From Melanocharis versteri (Eukaryota; Chordata; Aves; Passeriformes; Melanocharitidae): a DNA stretch of 64,000 nucleotides. Position numbers and translations under genes: made by a program. A model generated the notes under the pieces. It saw nothing but the letters and a program-made list of their open reading frames with translations. It did not search any database and was not told the origin of the DNA. The stretch spans positions 292,871 to 356,870 of the forward strand of contig VZTG01009142.1 of NCBI GenBank assembly GCA_013397845.1, given 5' to 3'. Positions 34,501 through 46,980 of this stretch are shown one piece after another (within the stretch, counting starts at the first letter, position 1; every line of letters starts with the position of its first letter).

Positions 34501-35624
34501 TTGTGTCCAGGAGAGGTAAGGGATGAGAAATGAGGGTCTCACTTACCTTCAGCCTACTGCCATCCAGCTGACTTTTGCAACACCTGCCTCACCCTGCTCT
34601 GCACCGGGGAACTGTCTGGCCCAGGTTGTGCAAACCCTGGCCACACAGCCCCAGCACGCACAGGTCACGAACACCTCTGGGGCTGTCCCAGACCCAGATT
34701 GCTCAAGTGGCAGTGGCTCTACGTGCAGATGCTTCAACCAGCCTGAGAAAGACACAAGATGTCTAAATATAGTAAAACAGCTGGATGCTTTTCCCTTCCT
34801 TGATTTCTTTCACAGGTCACAGCAGGAGTTTGGGCCAGAGGTAGAAAGTGACGTGTCCATCCCTCCCTCCCAGACCCCCTTCAGCACATGGCTGCAATAG
34901 AAAAATCTAGTTTGACAGAGGGTGCCATCATTTTAATTGTTTGTTTGTACACGACATTTATGAAGGTGATTTTCACGTCTATAGGTGATGCAAGAATTTT
35001 CTCTTCCTATGGCTCCAGGAGTTCATACGTGAGGTCAAAGAGAATGAAAGAAAAAAGAGAAAAGACACACACATGCACAGAGGCAAAATAAACAATGGTG
35101 TTAAAGTCTTAAAAAATACATACAGAGACACTTGATCCTCAGAACCAAGAAGATGGACACAGGTAGATTTCCCAAGCCGTCAAAGTACTAAAGGATCAGA
35201 TTATTAGGTGTCAACACACATGGTGCAGAGGATGGTACCAATTCTTCTGAGGATGGACAAGCTGGCACAACAGGCCTATCTTTGGGCTTGTGATGCTGGG
35301 CTCCTCAGCAGACTCTATGCACAGGGCTACTCAGTATCCCTGCATGGACTTGTCCCTTTCTCTAGGACAACCTGTACAGGATATGTTTGTCCATCTTCGG
35401 ATGCTGGGATTTCTTGGGCAGTTGATTAACAAGGGAAAGTAATGTGAAATCTGTAGTTCATGTGCTGAATTGCCTACAAAGGCTGGAAGTCTCCATCATA
35501 TGGAGCCAAGTGCTTTGGGTGTAAGTCACATCAGAAATGTTGCAAGGGTGGACTGTCTCCCAGTGCTGGAAAAAAAGAAAGCAAGGATGGAAATGAAGAC
35601 AAAACAAGCACATGAACATAACAG
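31561..35624. other. Unassigned noncoding DNA
   Basis: No gene or repeat is recognised. Many short open frames overlap on both strands (for example 34004-34225 and 34523-34900), without domains. Confidence 0.5.
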
Positions 35625-35731
35625 AAAAACCCCAACAACAACAACAAAAAACCCAAACAAAAACCCTAACAATGACAACAATAGCAAATTAAAGTTTGGG
35701 CAAAAACCACAAACAAACAAAAAACCTCCCG
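35625..35731 (+). repeat. A/C-rich low-complexity stretch with a (CAA)n core
   Basis: A short CAA array (about 35631-35649) is followed by 'aaaacccaaacaaaaaccc' and further AAAC/AACA text. This is low-complexity sequence, perhaps a decayed pentamer or retroelement tail. No element body is recognised to either side. Confidence 0.8.
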
Positions 35732-36600
35732 ATATCTATTTGGGCTGTGCATGTCATCAGAAAGACTATGTAAATGTTATGTAATTCAGGGAAATTTAAA
35801 TTTCCTCAAATTTGCTACTAATAATTGGTCACAGTCATTGCTGGAACACATCAAACCTGGATGTGCAGTGCTGTGGACCCTATAGCTCTCATGGTTTGTT
35901 GCTGTTTGACAAACAGCTCGTAACTCTGACCCTCGGTGCCTATGGAGGCACCCTCTGGCCCTGCGTGGTGCTGCAGGTCCTCTTGCATTTTTTGTCCTTC
36001 CATCGGCCATAGGGATGAAGGAGTTGGATGAGTCCATGGGCTTCTCTGAGAAGAGACAAATTCCCAACAGGATGGAGGGCAGAGTGGGAGTAAGATTTAA
36101 CACAGCGCTGCATCTTTACCATGAAGCAGAGTGTGACACAAGGCTAAGGAGGCAGGGATGCAATTTTCCCCACATACAGCCCAAATAGCTTTGGAGATCT
36201 GAACTGTATGAAGTTGGCATTCTAGGGCACTAAAGAGGCCTCTCAGGTGAGGCTGTGCTCTATGGGCTTCATACGTGACCTGAGGTGTCCTAGTGTTAAA
36301 AAATCACATTAGCTGATAGCAGTTTGGGTCCAGATGCATCTGGCAGGTGCCCTAGTTTGGGGTGGCACATGCACACTGTCATTGATGCACACGGCAGCTA
36401 CGAGCTTTAGCCCACGGAGCAATTTCTGTGAGGTCTGGCTTGACAACATCGGGGTTTTGCAGGATGATACAAGTTTAGTGGTGAATCAGGCGGTCTGAAC
36501 TTGCAGGCTGAAGAGGCTGTGCGGCATTGAGAGTGGGCAGGGGTAGCACCTAACCCAAAAACACGCTCCCTCCTGATGCTTGTCTGTCATCAGCAGTAGG
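35732..36600. other. Unassigned noncoding DNA
   Basis: No gene or repeat is recognised. Confidence 0.5.
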
Positions 36601-36830
36601 AAGGCTGTGTGGGTGCCATCGCCCTGTCATCCCGGCAGCTCTGTCACTCTCAGTTACTTCGGGCCACAATTGCATGGAGGCTGGGATGGGGAGGTGATGG
36701 GGAGAGGAGGGAGGGAGCCCAGCCTGCATCCCCGGTGCCGCGGTGCAGTCGGAGTTCCGCATCACTTGCGCGCCCTGTCCCTGCTCAGCCACAGCGGGAG
36801 CTCGTCCCCAGTGCGCCGTCTGCAGTGTCT
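36601..36830. other. GC-rich patch with CpGs and a quadruplex motif
   Basis: A G-rich segment at 36683-36715 has five runs of at least three Gs separated by loops of 2, 7, 6 and 1 bases, which fits the standard four-tract quadruplex pattern. Directly right, 36721-36815 carries about 11 CpGs in ~95 bp ('ccccggtgccgcggtgcagt'). The patch is too short to call a full island with confidence. The open frames here are compositional. Confidence 0.45.
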
Positions 36831-39270
36831 GCTGGAAGATGGTCACTGCTGCTGATCTCTGAGATGTGTCTTACTCTTCCTGTTAGCATTTGCTGCTGGC
36901 ACACTCATATTTGAACCAGAACAGCCCCACAAGCAGATAATAAAACTCATTTTTTCCAGCCCAGAAGCTGACTTGTCTTTGCTAAATGAACTGCTGTAAC
37001 CTCGGTGTTACCCTGGAGAGAATTCCTCTGTATTTCGCCTTGCAAATAATTCACGTGGGTTGACACAAAGTTCTAATCTGAGTACAGTATGCAGCATTTG
37101 GTACAGTATGTGGTTCCTTGCAAAGCACTATTGCATGTACATGTCTGGGATCACTTATTTTCATTGAAACAAGAGAAGCCGCATGATGAGTAAACCCAGA
37201 AGTATGACATTGTATTCCCACACTTGGTGGATATATGCAACAAAATATACTGTAAAAGAACACTTTGAAAGCATCCTTTAATGTCAAACCTACTAACCTC
37301 TTATTTTATCTCAGGAAAACGAACTATGGTAGATAATAATCAACTTCCCTCCACTCACAATACCCAAACTTTGGAGGTAAAAAAAGATCTCCCTGCAGAG
37401 CAAACTCCAGTCCCGAAGAGTGACTTTGTTGCTGTCATTTTTCTTTCTTCATATTGCAGTCAAGGCTACAGACTCCAGCCAGATCGGGGTCTCTGTCTTG
37501 CCAAGCAGGATGAGCACGCAAACTGGCAAATAAACCCTACCCCCCCACAACTGCTACCCTAAAGCGCTGGTGACATGGATCTCTGGCCCTGTGCCTGTTC
37601 CAGGATAAAGGGTGTCAGCACCAGGGGTACACTCACCCTTTCAAACAGCCCACTGCCATGCAGGGGCTTTTATTTGCTGCACCATTAACGCACCTCCATC
37701 TCATCTCTCCCAGAAAGGAACATGTTCCCATGCCCATGACACCCAGCACCATCCCGCTCCCCCGAGACAGGAGTCAGGGAGCCTCCTCCTGCCCCTGGTC
37801 CCGGGGGGATCCTGCCTGGCCGCTGGGGATTTTCTGAGGACTCCCTCTGCCCTGAGCTAGCTGTGCAAGCCCCAGGTGCCATCAAAAGTCCCAGCCTTTC
37901 CTCTCTTTCCAGTTTGTCAGGCTAAGTGATCCAGGGTGTATTTTTGAAGCATTAAAGCCATAAGAGGCTTAAAGTGATAAAGGATTTGGATAAGATTTAA
38001 ATATGTTTAAGCCTTTGAATAGGATCAAGCTGTGTGCAAGGTACCAGCAGCCTGTGCAGGCACATGATCTTATCTCTGCTGCCCTCATTATTGTAACCCT
38101 CCTCATGCTGATAGTGTTATAATAAGTGTAATATGAATAAACAGAAAGAAATATCACTCCACCAGGAAACAAGTCCTCTATCTTATTGTATCCATGGCAC
38201 CTATTAACACCTCTATCCCAGGAACTCACTGAGATGTGTGTTCGTACACCAAAGCAGTTTTCACTTCTGACTTCTGTATCGTCACAAGAAATGTCATTCT
38301 TTCCAAAACACTTCCAAAAGCTGGGAACTATCCTCTTTTTTACAGTTGGGACTCTGAGACGCTATGGACCAGCACTTGAAAAAAATATGACTAATCCACT
38401 AATCTGCTCCCATGAAAAAATTTAGATGTAAAATCCCACTTAGCAGCTGGCTCTCTGTCTCTGGGTAGCTCTAGAGCCGGCCACGTTTTGAGTGTCAAGC
38501 AACAAGTCAGACAAAACCAAGCTGGGATTTAGAAACTCCACTTCTACCACAACTTGTTGGTGAGAATTGGCAAGGGGCAGTGGATTGATTTTACAGACCA
38601 AAGGATGGGCAGACATCTTCTATTCCCTGCCTGCTCTGAGCTGAGAGCATCTTCTCCTGCAGTGCTGCAACCACCTTGACTACCTTGTGGTCAGTGTTGT
38701 TCTCTTCTCAGCTGAAGCTGTCCCACTTTCCAGACACGGAAGGGGCAGAGCGCAGGTCAGGGTGGCTCCAAACACATGGCACAGTCCAAAGGAAAAGTAT
38801 ACCTGGATGCTTGTGCTCAAGTACCAAAAACCATATCCCTTAGGGAGTCAATTTACCTGCAGTGTTACTGGTCCTGACCAGATCTGCTCATGAGAACTAT
38901 TTTTCTTCTGCCTCCCCCTTAGTTAGATCTCCACATGAGTTACTAACCCACATATGAGATGTCTTGCTCTTTCCTCCTCTTGTTGTGTTCCACAGGACCA
39001 TGAGATGCTCAGCTGCCTCCAGAGATGTAGTCCTGTGCACCTTTCAGCATGTTTACAAGTACAGATGCAGTAAGATTCTTGTAGTCAGAGGTACTGTTTT
39101 GAAACAGAGACCCAAATAAATACAGATCCTAGCACAGTGGAAAAGCTAATGCTTATGGTGGCAAGGAAAGGCCAAGAAAGCTCCATAATCAGCTAGAGGA
39201 AAGAGGAAATGGAGCTCCTCTTAATTTTATGCCTAAGAAGAGGACAGAAAAGCCACTGGTGTTGTCACAG
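36831..39270. other. Unassigned noncoding DNA
   Basis: No gene or repeat is recognised. A C run lies near 37541. AT-rich text around 37940-38120 resembles unique conserved-type sequence, but nothing specific can be claimed. Confidence 0.5.
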
Positions 39271-39494
39271 CATCATAGAATCATTTGGGGTGGAAAAGAT
39301 CATCAAGTCCGTTAACTCAGCACTGCCAAGTCCACCACTAAACCCTGTCCCTCAGTGTCACATCTACAAATCTTTTAGATATGTTCAGGAATGGTGACCC
39401 CACCCCTTCCCTGGGCAGCCTGTGCCAATGCTTGACAGCCCTAACGTCCAACCCAAAGCTTCTCTGGAGCAATGTGAGGCTGTTTGCTCTTGTC
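39271..39494 (-). mobile_element. CR1 3' fragment, minus strand
   Basis: It starts 'catcatagaatcatttgggg' and continues through 'ggaaaagatcatcaagtccg' and 'cactgccaagtccaccacta', then 'ttccctgggcagcctgtgcc' and 'aatgcttgacagcc'. This is the reverse complement of a CR1 3' untranslated region and resembles the subfamily at 1969-2335 ('cactactaaaccatatcccc' there, 'caccactaaaccctgtccct' here). Only about 220 bp remain, with no coding part. Confidence 0.9.
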
Positions 39495-42400
39495 AGGGAA
39501 CAGCTGCCGTAAGGCAGGGCAGGATGCTCTCATTTACAGATAGGGTCTCTGTCCTTCTAGGAATTTGTGTTTGACAGCCTTGGGTGGATCCCAGAGACAT
39601 TGCCTAAGAAATGAGCAAACAAATACCCTCAAAGGGGTTGGCTGTCTACAGTGCTATAATCTTGTTCTTCAGTTCTAGAGTTCTGCGGCTGTTCATCCAA
39701 GGGATAAGAGACGCAGCTCATATCCTCACTGTGATTTACACTTGGCTTCAAATCAACTCCTCTCTTTTTAATTCTCCTCAGCAATCTCTCTTGTAAGAGC
39801 CCGCAGAAGCATACCTCTCTCGCTTAAATATTTATCAATAAAGAATAACTATTCAATATTTAAACATTAACTGAGAGACGAGGACAGGAAATCCATAGGA
39901 TCTGTAAACTGGCAGCTGGGGAGCAGGGTCTGCTTCAGTGATTACTGAAATAATATATTTTCAGTAAATTACTCCAGAAATAGACATCAGGATCAGTAAG
40001 TGAAAGTATTCCCCAGCTGATGGTTGCCACATTGCTGAAGGAAACAGCCAAGGCAGGTTCAAATTTTTCCAAGCAGACAGATGTAGTAAACCTGGAGAAG
40101 CCCAAAGTACCCTGGAGTATGAACAGAAATGGAAATATCAGCCTCTTATAAGTATTAGAAATACACTAATTTTTTCATTTTGTTAAGTGGTATCAAACAC
40201 AGCACTGCTGAAATACTCTCATGAACTGATGGAGTTGAATGGTTTGATCTGACCTTAGTTTGCTTTACTGGGTCAGACCCAGTGGCCTCCATCTGTGAAG
40301 AGCATTGGCTTTTTCAGTGATTACCAGTTCACAAAAATTCGTTTGTGCTGCTGTAATCACCTCACAGGTGTATCTACAAGGAGCTAACGAGTGCATTTCT
40401 GGCTGCTGGCCCATGGACTGGTGTGTGATGAGCTCTGTGAATGAGAGCTTCAGAGACAGCAGGCAGCACCATCACACTGCAGCTGTAATTCTCACATGTG
40501 CAGGGCTTGCTCCAAAACCTCTTAAAATTAATGGAAAAGATTGCACCCTTATTAACTTGGCACAGAAATGAAGTTTGAGGCAGAGCAGTGAAGTGACTGC
40601 ATACCAAGGTGAGCTGAGGTGAAAATTGCAGGGAAGTAGCCAATTACTTGCTGTCCTGTCGATACAAGGCATGATAATACATTACATTTAGTTCACTAGT
40701 TGCACTGAGCCTTACTTCATTTAAAGTAATTAGTTTCTTATTATAAAGCAGTACTCAGATATTACAGAGAAAATCCCCCTCACTGGGCTTGCAGCAAGGG
40801 AATGAATTCCTAATTCTCCCAGTGTACCTCAAGCCTGACCTCAGCCATGCATGGAGCCTTCACAAAGGAGAGTTTCAGCCCTTCAACCACACTTTGCTGA
40901 CAGTGTGTTAGACTTTCCCAGACCCAAGGATGGCTCCAGTAGTGCCCAGCTGGCCGGAAGAGGAGTGGCCCAGGATGTTTTGGTCCATCTGCACCCCTGT
41001 CCCTGTACAGCACACTGCAGCCATTCCCTGGGAATGGTGAATTTCAGTAGACCCATGCAAAATCGATGGTGATGAAAGCAGCTTTCACAGACTCTGGGCA
41101 CCTTATGGCCTGGTGGGTTTCTTGTCCCAGCCACGTTGCTGGGGAAGCATCCCTGTTGTTCACTGAGACAAATTTTCATTGGGTTAATGGCACCAAACCA
41201 GGTGTGTGCTGAAGAGAGTGGAAGATTCAAAGGATGCTGTGTGTCCAGCTCTCCAGTGCAGTGTCAGCACAGCAGGGCAGTGTGATGCCTTGCAATGATG
41301 GTGACCATGCCACAGATAAACACACAAGGCTCTCCAGGAGGTGGCTATCCTGCGTCCATGCTCCATGAAGTGCACAGGGGGCTTAGACAAGGGGAGTGTG
41401 TGTGGGTTTTACCTACATTTGTTCACCATGCTGAGGACCTCATTCTCTTATGTTGCATGGCTGGACAGGAGCTCACTGTGCACTTTACTGTTCCACTGAA
41501 GTGCAGGCAGATTTTGTCTTTGATGTCAATGGCATCACGAGTGCGGAGCTGTGCATGTGTTTGTGCTCATCAGGGAGATGAGCAGGCGAATCCTTTGCTG
41601 TTTGTATGGGTGAAGATATACAGCAAAAATTCCTCTTAGCTAATGGCATACATGCTGCAAGGTTTTTCAGTAAGAACTTCTGATTTTAGGAATAGCTGCT
41701 CTACCACCTTCTGCTCTAGCAGATAAATAACTCTTGTTTCCTAAGGTTACTACATAATCTTAGAAAATTTACAGGCATATGTCTGTCTCTCCTATCTCCA
41801 TAATGTGTGAATCCAGTGGTTTAATTCTTCCCTTTTGATTAGAATTATCATGAAGGGAGGTGAAGGCTGATAAATTCATTCTTGTCTGGACGCTGGAGAA
41901 TCCCCATAGGCAAGCAGTGCTGGCAGGAAGGCTCCCTACACATCTGCTCAGAGAGGTCTGGTTTAGCTTCTGCTCTGCCTGGTTAATGCTGTAGACGTGT
42001 GAGATGGTCCAGGCTACTTCCTCCCTCTCTCGGGGCAGCCACTTAGAATTTGAGAAGATAATTTAAAATTCATAAATCTCAAAGTGATCTTAAGCCCTGA
42101 CTGTTTGTTGGGGTGAGGATTTTTTGTCTTTTGCTCCATGTAAAAGGTTTCTGTGTAACGCTATGTTACTGCTGAAAACGCTACTATAGACTCGGCTATT
42201 TAGACATCCCATTTATCAAGAGAGACGTGTGTACTCAGACAGGGCCGACTCCCAAATGCTTTAGCTTTCCCCCCTTCCGTTGTGAAACGAGTGCCTCGGT
42301 CTCTTCTAAAAGTTGGCAAACAGCCCTTGTCCAAAGAGCACCACATCACGTATTTACCTGCATCGCCCGCTGCACGTGACAGAGAGCAGGGCCCAAGGGT

Positions 42401-43929
42401 CAGCCTCCCGAGGGACCCTGTGACATGCCAATGCCCGTGTGGGAGCAAGGCCGGGCCACTTGCCTACTTCGGTCCATAGAACAGGGACAGCTCGTGGTGT
42501 TGGATGTTCCCACTTCATGGCGATTCAGCTGGGCACCCTGTGAGCCATGAAAGACAGACAAACTGCCTTCTGCCGGCTTCGTGCGTGAGAAATGGCACAA
42601 CAGGCCTACTCCAGAAGCTCCGTAGGACAAATTATGTGTGTTAGACCCTAGTACTGGCTTGGAAAGAAAGGGCAAGATGGAGCTGTGGACCAGGCTCACC
42701 AGCAGTGTGAGAGCCAGTTCAATCAGCTTCTGCTTCTTGGTAATAGTGTGCTTTCCACACGGCAGCTCTGAAAAATAGACAAGGGCACATGAAGGTCTGA
42801 TGAACTGGCTGGGCTCCAACAAGTTCAGGATACTGTCTGTTTACATCACTTGGCAGGGGGGACTGGCCATGAAAATATTGCTAACGCCAGAAATCCAGGA
42901 TACAGAAGCCTCTACCCATCTGCCGTCTGTGACCTGAAGGATAAGAAGAAATGGGGTTGTTTTCTTGCCCTGATCTCTGAACCAGTGTGTTTGCTCCATG
43001 TTATTCTTCTGGTCTCCTAAATCATCAGAATAGGCACTCTTAAAACCATGTAAAGCAAGTCCCCACTTTGCCATGCTGTTGTCATCTCTAGCATTTGTTG
43101 CTATCTATTCATTAAGGTACATCCTCTTAATAAAAACATCCAAGAAACCAGCCTTTGTTTGCTGATTATACATTCAGGGATTCCAGATTTATAGCGCTCA
43201 TACCTTAATTGAAGCTTATGACGAGTACAAATTTTCTGCTGAAAGAAAAAGACAAAAGAGCAGAATAGTATAGGACAGCGTTCATGTAGAGATAAAGCAA
43301 TGATTGTGTCATTTGTTTTGGAGGGTATGTTTGCTATTAAGCTGAAGTCTAAAGTAAGGTACATTGATTTACAGGAAATAGCTCACTTACACACATATTA
43401 GACATTTACAAACCCTACTTCAGAAGCCCCTGAATACTGATAAGCCTTTGTGATTTCAGCCAAGTATGTCATCAATAACATCAGTGTCTGTTTATAAACA
43501 TTTTTCTTCCCTGATTCAGGTAGTCAAAGTTCAGGAAAATATTTGTCTTTGGTCTCTGCAAATGAATGGCTTGAAATTCAGTGACATTGTCCTCTTCAAA
43601 GGGAACCGAAGGAACCCAGTCCTGTTTCCTAGAAGAGCCTCAGAGGAGCAGGAGAGCCAATGTGATTTCCAGAGAAGTGGCACCCTTCTTTCTGTTTTTA
43701 CCATTTAATGGAAAAAATAATTATTTCCTCTTATTGTGTCTTTGCATCTTGGAAGCTTTGCAAAATGTTTTTTTAACCTCCTGGATCACTTTTGGAAGAG
43801 TTATATGTATGACTTGAAAGAATGCTCTAGTAGATAAAATACCTTCCTATAATTAAGACAAAAAATTTGGACCTGGCTAGTCCCTGTCTAATTGCTGGCA
43901 CTGGGTCCTTTTTCCTGAAATGGCTTTGG
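39495..43929. other. Unassigned noncoding DNA, partly AT-rich
   Basis: The part at about 39780-40030 is AT-rich unique sequence ('cttaaatatttatcaataaa') of the kind often found conserved. The stretch near 40196-40300 has a 'tgggtcagacccagtggcct' phrase reminiscent of old amniote repeats, but it is too short to assign. No gene is seen. Confidence 0.45.
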
Positions 43930-44010
43930 CTCCATTTGAAGGTCCTGATTTAGCAAATCATTTAAGCACATGCTGCTGTAAAGCGGATGTGCTTAAGACT
44001 TGCTGAAGTG
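43930..44010. repeat. Old palindromic 'cttaagca' repeat relic
   Basis: Perfect 10-base inverted arms TTAAGCACAT (43962-43971) and ATGTGCTTAA (43987-43996) enclose a 15-base loop. The left flank 'ggtcctgatttagcaaatca' matches my recollection of the end of an old dispersed amniote repeat, probably a DNA-transposon-type palindrome. The core words are shared with the palindrome at 15803-15828. The family name is not certain. Confidence 0.5.
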
Positions 44011-45522
44011 CAGCCCTACTTGGATGAGGTTTTGCTCATCCTCCTGTGTGTAAGACTGCAGAAAAAAATCTGGCTTTTTTTCTGTCTTGTGCTCTGGGAG
44101 AATAAACTTCAGCAAGCAGGTGGTGTCCCTGTTACATTTCAACACAGAGAATGCAGGGTAATAGTACTTGGCAGTACTTGGCACCAAGACAAAACACAAG
44201 TAAATATCATGTGGTGCATCTATCTGTTACTCTAAAGCAAATATTAGGAAATGAATAGTCTAAATAATTATGCCCAAGAGGGCAGAGCAAGGGCCACCAC
44301 GATAGGGGCTTCCTCTGCTCAGGGGCAGCCGCTGGCGCTGCCGGGTTTCCTTCAGAGCTGTCCGCCCTCCATCCCTCCCTTCATGGGGCAGTGGCCCAGA
44401 AACACCCATTTTCTCCATTGGCTTTGTAAGCAGCATGGGAACACTTCTCACACTGGGGACAGGATGTTAATTTATTTGCTCAACTGAGTTTCCACACCTG
44501 ATTCCCATGCTGCTGTTTTGTGCTCTCCTTCCAGCCTCTGGTGAAGCCAAGTTACTCCCCTCTGCACCCATCCCTCTTGTGCCATCCTGAAGAGATTTGG
44601 CTGACACCAGCACGAAAAACAGCAGAACCAGTGGTAACCAGTAGCTCTTCTGCTTTGCCTCGGGACAGCTTTTGTGCCAGCTAATTCTCTAGAGGGGTGA
44701 CTCCTCCTGAGTGCTGTGGTTATGTTGGAGTTTTTCCTGAAAGCTGGATCTCATCCTGACATGGAGAAGAATGTCAGACTGGGGTCAACATGGGGCTTCA
44801 GGAGCACCTGAACCATTAACTGAAAAGATCCCAGAGTTGCTCTGTGCACCCAGCAGCTCTAGCATTGTTGGGTGGTATTTCTTTGAAGAAGTTATCCTGC
44901 TGTTTTTGTCACTACAAACTCTGAGATGGACGCAGGCATAGATGCATGATAGTTTCTCCACGTTGCCCTCCTCATGATGGCCATGAAAGGAACAGAGGGG
45001 TGCCAGGGGGTCTGACAGCGATGCACGGGGCACAGACCCCCGTGGGTCACCTCCTCACAGACACGCTGCTCTGGCACCACCAGTCTGTCTCCTGCCACAG
45101 CAACACTTGCTTCATCTGCAAGTGAATTAAACCAGACAGCATCAGCTGCAGCCGCTGAGGGTCTCTTCTGAATGCCCCGAGCTACGAGCCAGGCTTTCCC
45201 CCTAAGCCTGAGTGCTTCTGTGCCTGAGCTTTTCATCTTATATCATAGAATTGTGCATATTTTCATTACCCATATTGGTGCCTTACCCTCGTTGAGTGGC
45301 ACAAGCTATTTCTCTCTTCCTGGCCAAGAGAAGGGGCTGGGGAGGGAGGGAAGGAAGAGAAAGGAGGGGAGAATTTGTTGTGTCTTAGTTTGCCCTCCTG
45401 CCAATCGATCAGCAGCAATTCATTTTCGATAATTACACACAAATATGTCTGTGCAGCTCAGCTACTGCTCTGCCTCTGTGAGAATCTGCTGGGACCAAGC
45501 TTGAAATCAGTGAGTTAATGAG
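44011..45522. other. Unassigned noncoding DNA
   Basis: No gene or repeat is recognised. A 10-base direct duplication (agtacttggc) occurs at about 44165-44184. Purine-rich text begins near 45325. Confidence 0.5.
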
Positions 45523-45590
45523 CTGTAAGAGCAAAGGAGAAGGGGGAGAGGAGAGAGGGAAGGGGGGAGAGGGAGACAGGGAGATAAGTC
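45523..45590 (+). repeat. G/A-rich tract with a four-tract quadruplex motif
   Basis: G runs at 45557-45559, 45562-45567, 45571-45573 and 45579-45581 are separated by loops of 2, 3 and 5 bases, matching the standard quadruplex pattern on the plus strand. Another G run lies at 45542-45546. The tract is nearly pure purine. Its role is unknown. Confidence 0.8.
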
Positions 45591-46299
45591 TGAAGATCCA
45601 GTTCCTGCCCGAGCTCCGCTGGGAGTTAGGTGCTCACCTAAGCTGTACTTACAGCATCCCAGCTCTAGAGCCACGAACGGGGGGATCCGCGGTGGCAGCA
45701 CAGCAGCTGAGTAAGAGCAGGCAAGGCTGAGAAAGGAGGGAAAGCACTCACAGTACCTGCTGTAGCCGCATCCTGCCGAGGTCTGCCTCAGGTCTGCCTT
45801 TCCCCACAGCCTTTCCCTACCTCTTCAGACCATCACTTTGGGTTTAAGTGCCTCACGGGATCTCCATGCTAAAGCAGATGTGGCTGAGCATGTACACACG
45901 TATATATAGCTATATGTACGTACATACATACACCCTCCAGGATGAATTTGAATGGACAGTTGCGATGCAGCCTTTGGTGTGCAGTTTCGTGCCCAGTCAC
46001 ACCTCTGTCATGAGCAGATCGTTTTTTGTGACATTAAATGTTTGCAAAATATTAGCACTGGGTCCCAGCAGTATTGGTCCCCCGTAAAATGACGACAGCT
46101 CCTCCCCAGAAGGCACAGAGGCATGACCTGGGTGCAAGCCCCGCTGTCCGTGGCTCGCTTTTGTGTAAGGGACACCCGCCTTTGGAGATCATCTCCCCCG
46201 TTTTGCAGGCAGCACAAAAGGAACACGGATTTTGTTGCTTTCTCAGCTTCATAACAAAGCTATCCAGTTCTAAAATTATCAAAGTGAAATGGAGGCTTG
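45591..46299. other. Unassigned noncoding DNA with short alternating repeats
   Basis: A TATATA/TACA alternating stretch lies at about 45893-45932 ('acacacgtatatatagctat'). CpGs are a little raised at 45605-45700. No gene is seen. Confidence 0.5.
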
Positions 46300-46980
46300 C
46301 TTAATGTGCGTGTGGGTGTTAATGGAGACAGAACCGCTCTTATAACTGCCTTAAAAGCTATTTGATAAAATAGTTTCATTGTCAGGGACTTTAAACATAC
46401 AGGATTAATATCTTAACTGACTGTGCCTCATTTTGTATTATCTCAAGGACAAATTTATAAGATGATACACACTATTTAGTCTTTAAAATGCTTGCATCTG
46501 TAACTGCCATGCTTTGGGAGAATTTTACCATCATTGCTACTTATAGAAACATATTAACTTGCCATAAACAACTAAAAATAAATTAATCACATTCACAAAT
46601 GTGTTAAGAAGTTAGCTACTATATATAAACTGCCAAAAGAAACCTGGAATCTATATGAAATGAGGCAAATATTGCTTAGAGATATTAAAGAACACATGTA
46701 TAAATCAGCTTAATTTAAAGCATCATTGAAACTACTAACGCTATTTTGACTTGTAACATAAGGTTGTGTGTTTTATTAAAATTCTTCTACTGAAAATGCT
46801 TAGATTTTCAAAAGTGTTACAATTCTTTTATGGATTTTCTATGTCTTGAAATTTCATTTTAAGGATTTGAGTTGTATTTTTAGGACATTATCCATTTTAA
46901 TAGGTAACCTCAATGTGTTAAGGAGAAGTAAAAAATGCTGATTATAGGATGCCTTAAACCACAGTATTTTTCAGGAATGT
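46300..46980. other. AT-rich unique block, candidate conserved noncoding element
   Basis: Nearly 700 bp of AT-rich text without microsatellites or CR1, carrying words such as 'gccataaac' (46561) and 'aaattaatcac' (about 46580). Such clean AT-rich blocks amid repeats are typical of conserved noncoding DNA. This is a style-based call. Confidence 0.22.
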
